Shown here: piece after piece, positions 48,831-58,257 of the stretch
Position numbering within the stretch: position 1 is the first letter of the stretch
How the letters are laid out: each line of letters starts with the position of its first letter
Source: Acinetobacter brisouii CIP 110357
GTDB taxonomy: Bacteria; Pseudomonadota; Gammaproteobacteria; Pseudomonadales; Moraxellaceae
Direction: 5' to 3'
Assembly: GCF_000488275.1 (NCBI RefSeq)
Contig: NZ_KI530762.1
Span: forward strand, 62,001-126,000
DNA: 64,000 nt
The notes under the pieces: model-generated
Database searches by the model: none
What the model saw: only the letters and a program-made list of their open reading frames with translations
Told to the model about the DNA's origin: nothing
Translations under genes and position numbers: made by a program

Positions 48831-49517
48831 TTAAGCCGCTGGATTTAGTAAAGCGAGAAGCTGTTCTGCAACGGCTTCCGAGCTGGCAGGGTTTTGCCCT
48901 GTCACCAGATGTCCTTCGCTGACAATGAAAGACTGCCAGTCTGCACCTTTTTGATAGTGTGCACCTTGTGCCGTAAATTCATCTTCAATTAAAAATGGTA
49001 CAACCTCAGTCAGTCCAACCGCAGCTTCTTCACTGTTGGAAAAGCCTGTAACCTTTTTACCTGCCACAAAAGATTGACCTGCTGCTGTTTTGACATGTTT
49101 CAGTACTGCAGGAGCGTGGCAGACCAAGCCCATTGGTTTGCTTGCACGGTCAAAATATTCAAGTAGTGCAATTGAAGCAGCATTTTCAGTCAGATCCCAA
49201 AGCGGGCCATGTCCCCCTGGATACATCACCGCATCAAAGCCAGTCACATCAACCTCGGCAAGGACGTGGGTGTTTGCCAATAGCGCCTGAGCCTCAGCAT
49301 CTTGCTCAAAGCGTCGGGTTGAATCCGTCTGGAAATCAGGTTCGTTACTTTTAGGATCAAGTGGCGGTTGTCCACCTTGAGGTGAGGCTAATGTAATTTC
49401 TGCACCTGCATCTTTAAACACATAATATGGCGCAGTAAATTCTTCCAACCAAAAACCTGTTTTATGACCTGTGTTGCCCAAGCGGTCATGTGAAGTGAGT
49501 ACCATTAAAATTTTCAT
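48831..49517 (-). CDS. DJ-1/PfpI family protein, Hsp31-like
   Basis: A 228-residue protein with a class I glutamine-amidotransferase-like fold. The nucleophile elbow GLVCHAPAVL carries the reactive cysteine, with DAVMYPGGHGPLWDL and an FWLEEFTAPYYVFKDAG entry typical of the Hsp31/glyoxalase III group. Expected role is removal of methylglyoxal or glycated damage. GGAG precedes tandem ATG codons at 49520 and 49517. Confidence 0.88.
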   Translation of the reverse strand: MKILMVLTSHDRLGNTGHKTGFWLEEFTAPYYVFKDAGAEITLASPQGGQPPLDPKSNEPDFQTDSTRRFEQDAEAQALLANTHVLAEVDVTGFDAVMYPGGHGPLWDLTENAASIALLEYFDRASKPMGLVCHAPAVLKHVKTAAGQSFVAGKKVTGFSNSEEAAVGLTEVVPFLIEDEFTAQGAHYQKGADWQSFIVSEGHLVTGQNPASSEAVAEQLLALLNPAA

Positions 49518-49535
49518 CATATTCTCCAAAATGCC

Positions 49536-50144
49536 TTAGGCGGTCGCTTGACCGAGCATAAATTCTGTTGCCCGCAGTGCATCGTGCATCGGGTCTTTGC
49601 TTTGACTGAGTTTGCTGAGCAGGGCAGCACCGAGCCACATCTGATACAGCACTTGTGCAGTGGCAGCAGGGTTGCTGCACAGATGCATCGAACCTTCATC
49701 GACACCACGTTGTAGAAATTCACTGAGGCGAGCAATAAGGACTTGCACGCCTTGGTGCATGATTTCACGCATATCTTCCGATAAATCAGCCACTTCAGCC
49801 GCAAGTTTGACAATCAGGCAGCTTTCGGCCCAGCCTGTATCGGGTTGTTCTGGGTCTTGAATCCATGCCTGAAAATAGCTCAGCAACTGTGTGCGTGCCG
49901 ACCGTTCAGGTTGATTCCAAAGAATCGACAGACGTTGTCCATAGTTGCTGATGTAGTGTTGCAGTAGCTCGCAGCCAAACGCCTCTTTAGACGCAAAGTA
50001 GTGATAGAACGAGCCTTTAGGAACACCACTGGTTTTTAAAATTTCCTGTAAACCGACACCGACAAAGCCTTTGTGCAGCACCAGCTCAAAGCCTGTATCT
50101 AAAATATGCTGTCGAGTTTGTTCTGCTTTTTTGCTCAGGGTCAT
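49536..50144 (-). CDS. TetR-family repressor, NemR-like
   Basis: A 202-residue TetR regulator. The N-terminal HTH (GVGLQEILKTSGVPKGSFYHYF) and the ligand domain AESCLIVKLAAEVADLSEDMREIM are strongly NemR-like. The cysteine in SCLIVKL corresponds to the redox/electrophile-sensing cysteine of NemR. First gene of the operon with the DJ-1, aldehyde dehydrogenase and oxidoreductase genes, which it probably represses until electrophiles appear. Confidence 0.9.
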   Translation of the reverse strand: MTLSKKAEQTRQHILDTGFELVLHKGFVGVGLQEILKTSGVPKGSFYHYFASKEAFGCELLQHYISNYGQRLSILWNQPERSARTQLLSYFQAWIQDPEQPDTGWAESCLIVKLAAEVADLSEDMREIMHQGVQVLIARLSEFLQRGVDEGSMHLCSNPAATAQVLYQMWLGAALLSKLSQSKDPMHDALRATEFMLGQATA

Positions 50145-50159
50145 CAGGTTACCTATTTA

Positions 50160-50180
50160 AAATAGACCAGTCGTCTATTT
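50160..50180. promoter_or_regulatory. Operator of the NemR-like regulator
   Basis: AAATAGAC (50160-50167) and GTCTATTT (50173-50180) are a perfect 8-bp inverted repeat with a 5-base spacer, 16 bases upstream of the tetR start. The TAGAC half-sites resemble those reported for NemR. Autoregulation is inferred. Confidence 0.65.
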
Positions 50181-50635
50181 ATTAGGATAGCGTAAATTAT
50201 TTTGTTGTCAATTGGGTGGAATAGGGGAACAGCTACAATTAAAAATGCTGGAAATTGTTATCAATTCAACAGCTTTGTCGAACATGGCAAAGATGACAGC
50301 ATAAGATTTTTACAAAAGACTACAATTGTAGTGTGGGTTCGTGAAATGACTCAGTTTTACCACCCGAACAATTCGTGTTTAGCTCGCATAGCCTTTGTTT
50401 TCAATCGAAGAGGGCAATCATTTGATACATGGTATGTATTAAAAAATTGTTTTTAATCAATGAAATTTATCCATCATTTTCATCGTTTCATCATGATGAA
50501 GTCAAAAATTTAACCCTCCCAACGTTAGACCCATTTCCCCTGAAAGCATGTATTGGTTTTAATATAACCTGTTTGGCATTTTTCTTGTATAGAGCTCTTT
50601 GTTAAACTAGATCTTTAGATTTTCTCTCTGCGCAT
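50181..50635. other. Spacer between tetR and the MTHFR-like gene
   Basis: About 455 bases. The open frame at 50202-50456 has no ribosome site and unlikely composition. The right end must carry the promoter of the MTHFR-like gene. Nothing else recognised. Confidence 0.4.
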
Positions 50636-52048
50636 ATGTCGGCACTTTCGCATTATTTACAACAGCAACAGTTTTGTCTGGTTCTTGAACAGATCGTGTC
50701 TAAGCGTACAGAATTACCGCCGATATCGACTTTGGCAGGCTTACCTTGTGTCATGGCATTTGCCGATCGTGTGCATGCCGATGATGATCCATCACCCATC
50801 ACGTTGGCTCAGAGTGTCAGTCCTGAACAGGCCAAGCTGCTGCATTTCTCAGGGAAGGCGCGTGATGTTAAAGATTTACAGCAGTTTGTCGAGCAAGCCA
50901 AACAGCAAAATCTGCATGATGTGCTGTTACTCACAGGCGATAAGCTCAAGCAGCATAATTTTGGTCACACAGATCCACGACAACGCACACGTTATTTAGA
51001 GTCAGTCAGTGCGTTAATGTGGGTGAAAGCGCATGCACCTGAGATGTATTGTGGTGTGGCATTCAACCCATTTAAATACACTGAAAGTGAAGAACAGGCC
51101 CAGTATCTCAAATTTGAAAAAAAGCAGCGTGCGGGTGCAGACTTTGTGATTACCCAGTTGGGTTATGATCTCAATAAAATTTTGAAATTTAAACAGTTTG
51201 TGGATGCAAGTGCGCAGCCTTGTCCTGTGTTGGCCTGTGTGATGCCATTGACCTATCGCCGTGCCAAATTCATGGTCAAGCAACAGGTGGCAGGCATTGA
51301 AATTAGCCGCCATTTATTACAACACTTGAAAGCCGAGCTGCAAGAAAATGCCGCATGGGCAGAGCAACGGGTTTATGCACGGGCAGCACTGCAAATCTGG
51401 ATTTATCGACACTGGGGACTGGCAGGCATTCATGTCTCAGGCTGTCAAAATCCAGAGCAGCAGGCTTTGCTGGAACAGGCTATGGCTCAATATCAGACAT
51501 GGACGCTGGAGCAATGTTTGATGGAGTGGAATCGCCTGTGCAAGATTGTGCGTGGCGATGAAATGCAGCCTGATTTATCGGCTGCCTATCCACAGCGGCA
51601 AGCTTCCGTGCTGAAATATCAGGTTTTACAAGTTACTCATGACTGGTTATTTGACAGTACACTGGCGCAAAAAATCGGGCGTTTTGTGTTTCAGCGCCAG
51701 TTTTGGCAACAGGGCTTGGCAGCGAAAAGTATCTTGGCCGTTGAACATGCCAGTAAACATGCTGTAGTCGGCTGTGAAAGCTGCGGGCAATGTCGTTTGG
51801 CAGAAACCCTGTATATTTGCCCTGAAACCTGCCCGAAAGGTTTAGCCAATGGGCCTTGTGGCGGAACCCGTCTTGATCGCTGCGAATTTGCAGATCGGGA
51901 ATGTATTCATAGCCAAAAATACCGTTTAGCCAAGCAGGTCAGGCAGCAGGACATTTTGCGTTACGAACTGATTCCTGCCGTACCTGTCGAAATTCGCCAG
52001 ACAAGCTCATGGGTGAATTGGTTTAATCCAAAAGTCATTGATTTTTAA
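50636..52048 (+). CDS. MetF-like TIM barrel fused to a MTHFR_C (MetV-like) Cys-rich domain
   Basis: A 470-residue protein. Residues about 15-300 follow the methylenetetrahydrofolate reductase barrel (VLLLTGDKL, CGVAFNPFKY, GADFVITQLGYD). The C-terminal domain (about 375-430) is cysteine-rich: CESCGQCRL, CPETCPKGLANGPCGG and later Cys, matching the MTHFR_C domain found in acetogen MetV. It probably handles one-carbon groups on folate, with a zinc or iron-sulfur centre. No neighbour clarifies the pathway. Confidence 0.82.
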   Translation: MSALSHYLQQQQFCLVLEQIVSKRTELPPISTLAGLPCVMAFADRVHADDDPSPITLAQSVSPEQAKLLHFSGKARDVKDLQQFVEQAKQQNLHDVLLLTGDKLKQHNFGHTDPRQRTRYLESVSALMWVKAHAPEMYCGVAFNPFKYTESEEQAQYLKFEKKQRAGADFVITQLGYDLNKILKFKQFVDASAQPCPVLACVMPLTYRRAKFMVKQQVAGIEISRHLLQHLKAELQENAAWAEQRVYARAALQIWIYRHWGLAGIHVSGCQNPEQQALLEQAMAQYQTWTLEQCLMEWNRLCKIVRGDEMQPDLSAAYPQRQASVLKYQVLQVTHDWLFDSTLAQKIGRFVFQRQFWQQGLAAKSILAVEHASKHAVVGCESCGQCRLAETLYICPETCPKGLANGPCGGTRLDRCEFADRECIHSQKYRLAKQVRQQDILRYELIPAVPVEIRQTSSWVNWFNPKVIDF

Positions 52049-52197
52049 TTTGTTATTTAAAAAAATCAAGCTAGGATTGTTTGTAAAAAATGACTGTAAG
52101 CGAATGTAAAAAAAACGAATTATGGTATTTTTTAACAAGGTATTTGCTGGCAACATCGCACATAATGAAAAAAATGGGCTAAAAAACGGATAAAACA

Positions 52198-53496
52198 TTG
52201 GATATTGCAGTCATTGGTAGTGGCATGGCTGGGCTTGCTACTGCAAGAATTCTCAAAGATGCAGGACATAATATTACCGTATTCGAATCGTTGCCCGGAC
52301 GAGGCATGGACAGTCATACGGTCGAGTTTGATGGTGGAATTATTGATGCGCCACTGCGTGTCATGAATCCGTATCTCTGGAAAAATACCTTAAGTCTTGC
52401 AACTTATTTAGGGATTAAAACCTTTCCAGTACGTACCTACATGGCATGTAGCTGGTTGTTTGAAGATAAAACCGAAACATGGCTGACCACTTCACGCGCA
52501 CCGATTGGGAATTTCCCGATCATCAACAACCGTAAAGGCTTACAGCAATACGGTGTGCGCTTGGTCAAAGGCATGCTCCAGCTTAAAACTGCAATTCACC
52601 GTTTCTTTAAATCGAAAAATCAGAATATTACCCTGACTGAATTTATTAATAAAAACGACATCGAAGAAGTGTTCTGGCATGGCGCAGTGATGCCAGTGCT
52701 GTATACCATTTGTACCTGTAACCCGAAAACCATTGGCGAATGGCCAGCAAAACCGTTACTGGTGTTTTTAAGTCAGTTGACCAGTGGTGTTGAATTGTTG
52801 CGTTTGCAAGGCGGGACACCTGCTTTTGTGGGCAAGCTGATTGAAGGCATTACCATTCATAGCGGTGCTGCGGTAACAAAAGTTGAGCTGAAAGACGATA
52901 AAGTTTTGGTTGAAAATCAAGCAGGTACACAGCAGTTATTTGATCGTGTGATTGTGGCAACTCCAACCAATAAAATTGAAGATTTCCTCAATCCAGAACA
53001 GTTTGCTGAAGACTTGCAGCTTTTAAAACAGTTCCGTTTTGAAGAAGGCGATTTGGTGATTCATACCGATGCAACTGTGATGCCGCCACGTCGTAAGGAC
53101 TGGGCAGTACTCAGCTACATGATGGATCGACACTTTACCCGTCAGCAATTTACGGTTTGGATGAACGCGATTGAGCCAACACTGGTCGGGAAAAACCCTG
53201 TGTTCCAGACATGGCGTCCTGTTACACCGATTGACCCGAAAAAAGTCATTTCTACCGTGAAACTGACTCGTGCAGTGGTAAATTCTCAAACTGTAGAGTT
53301 GAGTCAGGAATTACAGCGCCGCCAAAAAGCGTCAGATCGTAAAGTTTACTTCTGTGGTTCATGGTCATGTGATGGGTTGCCAATTTTGGAGTCTGCGGTG
53401 ACTTCTGCGATGCAGATTGCCAAAAATCTGGGTGCGCCAATTCCATTTGTAGGATTAAAACCAAAACCAGAAGTTGCCCCAGAATTGGGTTACTAA
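52198..53496 (+). CDS. FAD-dependent amine-oxidase-like oxidoreductase
   Basis: A 432-residue flavoprotein. The dinucleotide-binding motif AVIGSGMAGLATARIL opens the protein, with a flavin-binding C-terminus YFCGSWSCDGLPILESAVTSA. DSHTVEFDGGIIDAPLRVMNPYLW resembles the COG2907 group often found with cyclopropane-fatty-acid-synthase-like methyltransferases. The start is probably TTG 52198, since the FAD motif begins immediately. A methyltransferase gene overlaps or abuts the 3' end. Confidence 0.82.
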   Translation: MDIAVIGSGMAGLATARILKDAGHNITVFESLPGRGMDSHTVEFDGGIIDAPLRVMNPYLWKNTLSLATYLGIKTFPVRTYMACSWLFEDKTETWLTTSRAPIGNFPIINNRKGLQQYGVRLVKGMLQLKTAIHRFFKSKNQNITLTEFINKNDIEEVFWHGAVMPVLYTICTCNPKTIGEWPAKPLLVFLSQLTSGVELLRLQGGTPAFVGKLIEGITIHSGAAVTKVELKDDKVLVENQAGTQQLFDRVIVATPTNKIEDFLNPEQFAEDLQLLKQFRFEEGDLVIHTDATVMPPRRKDWAVLSYMMDRHFTRQQFTVWMNAIEPTLVGKNPVFQTWRPVTPIDPKKVISTVKLTRAVVNSQTVELSQELQRRQKASDRKVYFCGSWSCDGLPILESAVTSAMQIAKNLGAPIPFVGLKPKPEVAPELGY

Positions 53497-53497
53497 T

Positions 53498-54331
53498 TTG
53501 CAATTTCTGCAACGTCTACGCCAGAAACTTCCCCAGCATAAATATGCGATTAATACGCAAATGTTGGGGGACTCTGCCACGCTGGCGTGGAGTAATTTGG
53601 GCTTGTGGTCTGCACCAGCCCAAACTTATGTGCAGGCATGTGAACAGCTTGCCGAGCATCTCGCACAAAGTATTCAACTCACAGCACAAGATCACCTGCT
53701 CGATTTAGGTTGTGGGCATGGCGCAAGCCTACAGTATTGGGCGCAGCATTATGCTGTGCAGCATATTGAAGCAGTAGAAATACAAACCGCCTGTATTGAA
53801 AAAATTCAGCAACAAGCTTTGGCGTGTGTGCATGCCGCGCATCAGCGCTCTTTTATGAATTTAAATGCTGAATGTTTTGAGCAGAAATTTGATGCAATCG
53901 TTTGTCTGGATGCACTGTATCATTATGATTTAAAAAAATTCATGGTGCAGATTCCAGCACTTTTACAATCCAAAGGGAGAATTGGTTTTCATTATTTACT
54001 ATTCAATGACAACTGGTCAAAAGCCAGTTTCCTGAGTAAACAGCGTGATCAGTACCTGCTAAAACTTGCCGATGTGCAACTGCAACATCTAATGTACCAA
54101 ACGGAACTTGAACACGTGTTGACACTGCATGGCTTTGAGCAAATTCAAATACAGATTTTGTCTGAACCTGTATTAGGTGGTTTTGCTCAGTACGTGCAAC
54201 AGGAACTTCAGTTACATGGTTTTCAGCATGACCTGAATGCTTTAAAAATTCAAATGACAGCTAAATTGTGCCAGCAATTATTTCAGGAGCGGCGTATTGA
54301 TTATGTACAGGTTACCGCAACCTTAGCTTAA
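53498..54331 (+). CDS. Class I SAM-dependent methyltransferase
   Basis: A protein of about 277 residues with motif I HLLDLGCGHGASLQYW, EAVEIQTACIEKIQQQ and IVCLDALYHYDLKKF, of the cyclopropane-synthase/ubiquinone-methyltransferase type. No standard ATG start exists near the N-terminus; TTG 53498 lies 2 bases after the upstream stop, and TTG 53474 would overlap it. It is coupled to the FAD oxidoreductase, suggesting both act on one substrate, perhaps a lipid. Confidence 0.75.
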   Translation: MQFLQRLRQKLPQHKYAINTQMLGDSATLAWSNLGLWSAPAQTYVQACEQLAEHLAQSIQLTAQDHLLDLGCGHGASLQYWAQHYAVQHIEAVEIQTACIEKIQQQALACVHAAHQRSFMNLNAECFEQKFDAIVCLDALYHYDLKKFMVQIPALLQSKGRIGFHYLLFNDNWSKASFLSKQRDQYLLKLADVQLQHLMYQTELEHVLTLHGFEQIQIQILSEPVLGGFAQYVQQELQLHGFQHDLNALKIQMTAKLCQQLFQERRIDYVQVTATLA

Positions 54332-54624
54332 TGATGTGTGATGATGATGCTATTCGCTAGTCATCATTTTACGGGGTACACATGCGCGATTAAAAACAGT
54401 ACTGTAACAGCCACTACAATAAAAGCCATCTAGCCAAGAACAAAAGCCAAGCTTCTACAACTCTCAGTTGAATCACAATAAAATGTAACTCTCAAGCAAC
54501 AATAATGCAAAGTGCCAACACAAATCTTTGAGGCAATATCACCGTGATTGGATTTGATCGATTGGGTGGAATTTAAAATGCTTCTAGCTGAATCACAACT
54601 TAACAACTGATTTTAATTGCATAA
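54332..54624. other. Spacer with a short degenerate direct repeat
   Basis: No gene seen. The pair GCTTCTA...TTGAATCACAA at 54451-54477 and GCTTCTA...CTGAATCACAA at 54580-54597 looks like a degenerate duplication of about 20 bases. A weak stem formed by ATGATGA/TCATCAT near 54345-54368 may end the upstream operon. Confidence 0.35.
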
Positions 54625-54657
54625 AAAAAGCCCCAAGTACAAACTTGAGGCTTTTTG
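54625..54657 (-). terminator. Terminator of tRNA-Thr
   Basis: AAAGCCCCAAGT and ACTTGAGGCTTT pair with one mismatch and have T-runs on both strands, just beyond the tRNA 3' end. Confidence 0.7.
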
Positions 54658-54664
54658 AATTTGA

Positions 54665-54740
<76 letters not shown>

Positions 54741-54813
54741 AACGTGGCGAGAATTTTACTGGATTTGGGTAAAAGGTCAAGCCAAAAAATGAACAATTGA
54801 TTGATGTGAAAAA

Positions 54814-54841
54814 AATAAAGAGGGCATAAGCCCTCTTTATT
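54814..54841 (-). terminator. Terminator of the outer-membrane protein gene
   Basis: AATAAAGAGGGC and GCCCTCTTTATT pair around ATAA, 14 bases beyond the stop on the minus strand. Confidence 0.85.
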
Positions 54842-54854
54842 AAATTTTAAAATC

Positions 54855-55628
54855 TTAGAATGCGTAACGTAGACCTAGAGTTACGTCATGGGCATCAACT
54901 TTAACTTTATTTTCTACTTCGACAGTGTCAGAAGTGCTTTTGTTAATATAGTGAAGTCTGTTAGTAACATTACCACCATTCAGATAGCGGTAACCTAGAT
55001 CTAAATGAAGTTTAGGATTGATTTCATACGCAAACCCAGCTCCAACGCCTAATGCGATATGTGATTTTGTGTTTGAACCGATGCCATCTTCAATAATAGC
55101 TGTACTACTAGTAAGCACCGCACCTGTCTTTAATTTTGTATGTGCTAAACCAACACCTGCTGAAAGGTATGGTGTAAAACGCGAATGGTTTGTAAAGTCA
55201 TAATAACCGTTGAGCATATAGCTTTGTAATGTCAGGTCATGCTTATAGTTAATGTTGTCAATATTCAAGCTGCTTACAGATAGAACAGGTGAACCAGATA
55301 CAGACGAGTGAAGCGCAGCTTTACCATGATAGGCATATTCAACTTCTAAGCGTACTGGTACGTTATATGTAGGAGCAAAATTAACACCGTAAGCAATGTT
55401 ACCAGTGAAAACTGTTTTGCTATCATCACTTAATTTGACAGAGCTGGTTTCACTTTTAGAGGTTGCAACGGTATTGTAAGTAAAAGAAGATTTATTGTCG
55501 TAGTTAGAAACTGAGCTTGCACCGAATTTTGCTGAAACATAAGCAGATTCTGCCAATGTGGCTGCATGGCTAGAAACACTGGCAGTAAAACAAGAGAGTG
55601 CGATGACTGATAATGTAAGTTTTTTCAT
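54855..55628 (-). CDS. Opacity-type outer membrane beta-barrel protein
   Basis: A 257-residue OMP. The signal peptide MKKLTLSVIALSCFTASVSSHA is followed by amphipathic strands such as AYVSAKFGASSV, FTPYLSAGVGLAHTKL, GVGAGFAYEINPKLHLDLGYRYL and the terminal DVTLGLRYAF. This pattern fits the eight-stranded OprF/OmpW/opacity class. AAAGGT precedes the ATG. Function unknown. Confidence 0.82.
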   Translation of the reverse strand: MKKLTLSVIALSCFTASVSSHAATLAESAYVSAKFGASSVSNYDNKSSFTYNTVATSKSETSSVKLSDDSKTVFTGNIAYGVNFAPTYNVPVRLEVEYAYHGKAALHSSVSGSPVLSVSSLNIDNINYKHDLTLQSYMLNGYYDFTNHSRFTPYLSAGVGLAHTKLKTGAVLTSSTAIIEDGIGSNTKSHIALGVGAGFAYEINPKLHLDLGYRYLNGGNVTNRLHYINKSTSDTVEVENKVKVDAHDVTLGLRYAF

Positions 55629-55733
55629 TGTTAACCTTTAGTTAGTTTCACTTGTTATTAATTTTGAATATGTATTTTACAAAAAATATACATTGTATCA
55701 ATGAAAAATTCATTTTTTATTTTTTGGTCAAAT

Positions 55734-55762
55734 AAAAAAGATGACAATATGTCATCTTTTTT
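55734..55762 (-). terminator. Terminator of hisF
   Basis: AAAAAAGATGACA and TGTCATCTTTTTT pair around a short loop, 25 bases beyond the hisF stop on the minus strand. Confidence 0.88.
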
Positions 55763-55787
55763 AAAAAATTTATTAAAAATAAGTTGC

Positions 55788-56546
55788 TTATAAGCGCATT
55801 TCAATGCCTTGTGCTGCCAGGAATTGTTTAGCTTCTGGAATTGTGTGCTGACCAAAGTGGAAAATGCTGGCAGCCAAAACTGCATCTGCGCCACCTTTTA
55901 GAATTCCGTCAGCCAAATGTTGCAAGGTTCCAACACCACCAGAAGCAATCGTTGGAATCGTTACGCGGTCATTAATTGCACGCATTAAAGCAAGGTCGTA
56001 ACCTGCTTTGGTTCCATCAGCATCCATACTGGTAATCAGGAGTTCACCTGCACCGTAGTCTGCCATTTTAACCGCCCATTCAATGGCATCAATTCCTGTG
56101 GGTTTACGCCCACCGTGAGTAAAGATTTCCCATTTATTCTCGCCCGTTTTTTTGGCATCAATCGCAACCACAATACATTGTGCGCCAAAACGCTGAGAGG
56201 CTTCCTGAACAAATTCAGGGTTAAACACCGCAGCAGAGTTGATGCTGACTTTATCTGCACCAGCATTCAGAAGTAGGCGGATATCTTCAACTTTACGTAC
56301 GCCACCACCAACAGTCAGGGGAACAAAAACGCTTTCTGCCATACGTTCTACAGTACGATACGTAGTGTCACGTCCATGATGGGTTGCGGTAATGTCGAGA
56401 AAGGTGATTTCATCGGCACCTTGTTCGTTATAACGACGTGCAACTTCAACAGGATCACCTGCATCACGAATATCTAAAAATTGTACGCCTTTCACTACGC
56501 GGCCATTATCAACGTCAAGGCACGGAATAATACGTTTTGCAAGCAT
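55788..56546 (-). CDS. hisF: Imidazole glycerol phosphate synthase cyclase subunit
   Basis: A 252-residue TIM barrel that, with HisH, makes imidazole glycerol phosphate and AICAR. The catalytic aspartates lie in [16 protein letters not shown] and [10 protein letters not shown], with phosphate-binding loops [10 protein letters not shown] and [15 protein letters not shown] 56546 (MLAKRII) is preferred over an upstream frame extension. It is separated from the other his genes in this window. Confidence 0.97.
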   Translation of the reverse strand: MLAKRIIPCLDVDNGRVVKGVQFLDIRDAGDPVEVARRYNEQGADEITFLDITATHHGRDTTYRTVERMAESVFVPLTVGGGVRKVEDIRLLLNAGADKVSINSAAVFNPEFVQEASQRFGAQCIVVAIDAKKTGENKWEIFTHGGRKPTGIDAIEWAVKMADYGAGELLITSMDADGTKAGYDLALMRAINDRVTIPTIASGGVGTLQHLADGILKGGADAVLAASIFHFGQHTIPEAKQFLAAQGIEMRL

Positions 56547-56658
56547 TGTGACATCCAAATGTATCGGTATATGGAAAGAAAGTTCCCGAGAATGGGTGAC
56601 ATCTTGGTAAACTATGCGCACATTCTACCAAACTTATTTTGTTTCACGCAGGTTTTCT

Positions 56659-57615
56659 ATGTCGGTTTACACTCCTTTGAGTTTAGATGAAGTTCAGCAG
56701 TTTTCTGAGGCCTATGGATTGGAGGTGGTTGAACTCATTCCGATTCAAGGGGGGATTCAAAACACCAACTATTTTATTGTCACCCAAGATCAGAAACAGT
56801 TTGTGTTGACCGTCTTTGAAAATGAAACAGAACAAAGCGCAGGGGAGCTGGTTCCTGTCCTGCAACAGTTGGCTGCACATGGTGTGCCTGTCGCTGCACC
56901 GCTGATGCATCATGACCGTGCGATTCATTATATTGTGGGTAAACCTGCACAAGTTGCACCGCGAGTTTGGGGTGAACATCCTGAAACAACAACCATCGCT
57001 CAAGTTGCTGAAATTGCCACAGCACAGGCGAAGCTGCATGTTGCACTACAAGATTTTCCGTTAACGCGCAGCCATAGTCGTGACCATGTTTACTGGACAG
57101 CGATTGGGCAAAACTTAAAAAATAGTATGTCGGCAGAAGATGCCGCACTGATGGAACATGTTTATGCGGTATTTGCCGAGTATCAGGCGCAGTACCCGCA
57201 ACGTCCAAAAGGCTGGGTACATTCTGATTTGTTCCGTGACAACACATTGTTTGAAGGTGATGAACTCAAAGGAATTCTGGATTTCTTTGAACTGAATTTT
57301 GATGAATTGCTGTTTGATGTTGCGATTACCATTAATGATTTTTGTAGCCAGTTCCCGAATGTGGAGTTGGATGCAGATAAATTACAAGCTTATTTGGATG
57401 CGTATCAAGAGATTCGCGCACTAACTGCCGATGAACAAGCCTGTTTAAATGTGTATTTGGCCATGGCAGCCTGCCGTTTCTGGTTCTTGCGTTTAAATGT
57501 GGCACGTCTTAATGCTGAGCAGAGTCGTGGCGGTGATGATGTGCATTGTAAAAATCCAAATGAAATGCGTGCCATGCTACAGCAGCGTTTAAGCCTCGTG
57601 TCTGGAGAAAAATAA
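56659..57615 (+). CDS. thrB: Homoserine kinase, ThrB2 type
   Basis: A 318-residue kinase of the choline/aminoglycoside phosphotransferase fold, not the GHMP-type ThrB. The N-lobe has GGIQNTNYFI and QFVLTVFE, the Brenner motif WVHSDLFRDNTLFEG and the metal-binding GILDFFELNFDE. It phosphorylates homoserine for threonine synthesis. ATG 56659 follows CAGG. Divergent from hisF. Confidence 0.92.
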   Translation: MSVYTPLSLDEVQQFSEAYGLEVVELIPIQGGIQNTNYFIVTQDQKQFVLTVFENETEQSAGELVPVLQQLAAHGVPVAAPLMHHDRAIHYIVGKPAQVAPRVWGEHPETTTIAQVAEIATAQAKLHVALQDFPLTRSHSRDHVYWTAIGQNLKNSMSAEDAALMEHVYAVFAEYQAQYPQRPKGWVHSDLFRDNTLFEGDELKGILDFFELNFDELLFDVAITINDFCSQFPNVELDADKLQAYLDAYQEIRALTADEQACLNVYLAMAACRFWFLRLNVARLNAEQSRGGDDVHCKNPNEMRAMLQQRLSLVSGEK

Positions 57616-57618
57616 AAA

Positions 57619-58242
57619 ATGCGTGATCAAGGGCGCTTGGTTGAATGGTTTGATGATCAGGGTTACGGGTTTATTCAACCTGATGATTTAAGCAAATCAC
57701 AGGTCTTTTTGCATATTAAAGATTTTGCTCAGCGCGGCCCACGTCCGATTGTAGGCTGCGCCCTTGATTATGTGGTGATTGTAGATGAGCGCGGGCGTTT
57801 TCGTGCCAAGCAGGTGGTTTATCTCAAGGCAAACCAGACAAAAAATACACGTCAAACCAGCCAGTTGGCTTCTAAGCCACATTCATCACTTCACCCGATC
57901 ACGATAGCTATCGGAGTGTATGCTCTGTTTTTGCTAGTGGCGATTGGACTTAGGGCTTTGCCAAGTTGGTTGCTGTTGTATAGCTTGCTGATCAATGCAT
58001 TGTGCTACTGGCAGTATGCGCAAGATAAAAGTGCAGCACAGCAAAACCTGCGCCGTGTGCCTGAGCAAACTTTACACTTACTTTCATTGCTCGGAGGGTG
58101 GCCTGCGGCGTGGTTTGCACAACAAAAGTTACGTCATAAAACCCAAAAGCAACCTTTCCGTCAAATTTATTTTGCTACGATTGTGCTGAATATCATGCTG
58201 TTATGTGCATTGATTGTACTGTTACCGAAGTTCATGCACTAG
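57619..58242 (+). CDS. Cold-shock-domain/DUF1294 fusion membrane protein
   Basis: A 207-residue protein. An N-terminal cold-shock-like domain (QGRLVEWFDDQGYGFIQPD, VFLHIKDF; about 1-68) is followed by a basic linker and a DUF1294 membrane region (about 90-207) with ALCYWQYAQDKSAA, LLSLLGGWPAAWFAQ and KLRHKTQKQPFRQIYF. The pairing is known but its role is unknown. GGAGAAA lies within the end of thrB, four bases before the start, so it is coupled to it. Confidence 0.88.
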   Translation: MRDQGRLVEWFDDQGYGFIQPDDLSKSQVFLHIKDFAQRGPRPIVGCALDYVVIVDERGRFRAKQVVYLKANQTKNTRQTSQLASKPHSSLHPITIAIGVYALFLLVAIGLRALPSWLLLYSLLINALCYWQYAQDKSAAQQNLRRVPEQTLHLLSLLGGWPAAWFAQQKLRHKTQKQPFRQIYFATIVLNIMLLCALIVLLPKFMH

Positions 58243-58257
58243 ATCGGGGAGAGAGGA

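Noticed and set aside
50202..50456. 84-codon open frame between tetR and the MTHFR-like gene
   Set aside because: No ribosome site, unlikely residue composition, and it spans the promoter region of the downstream gene.
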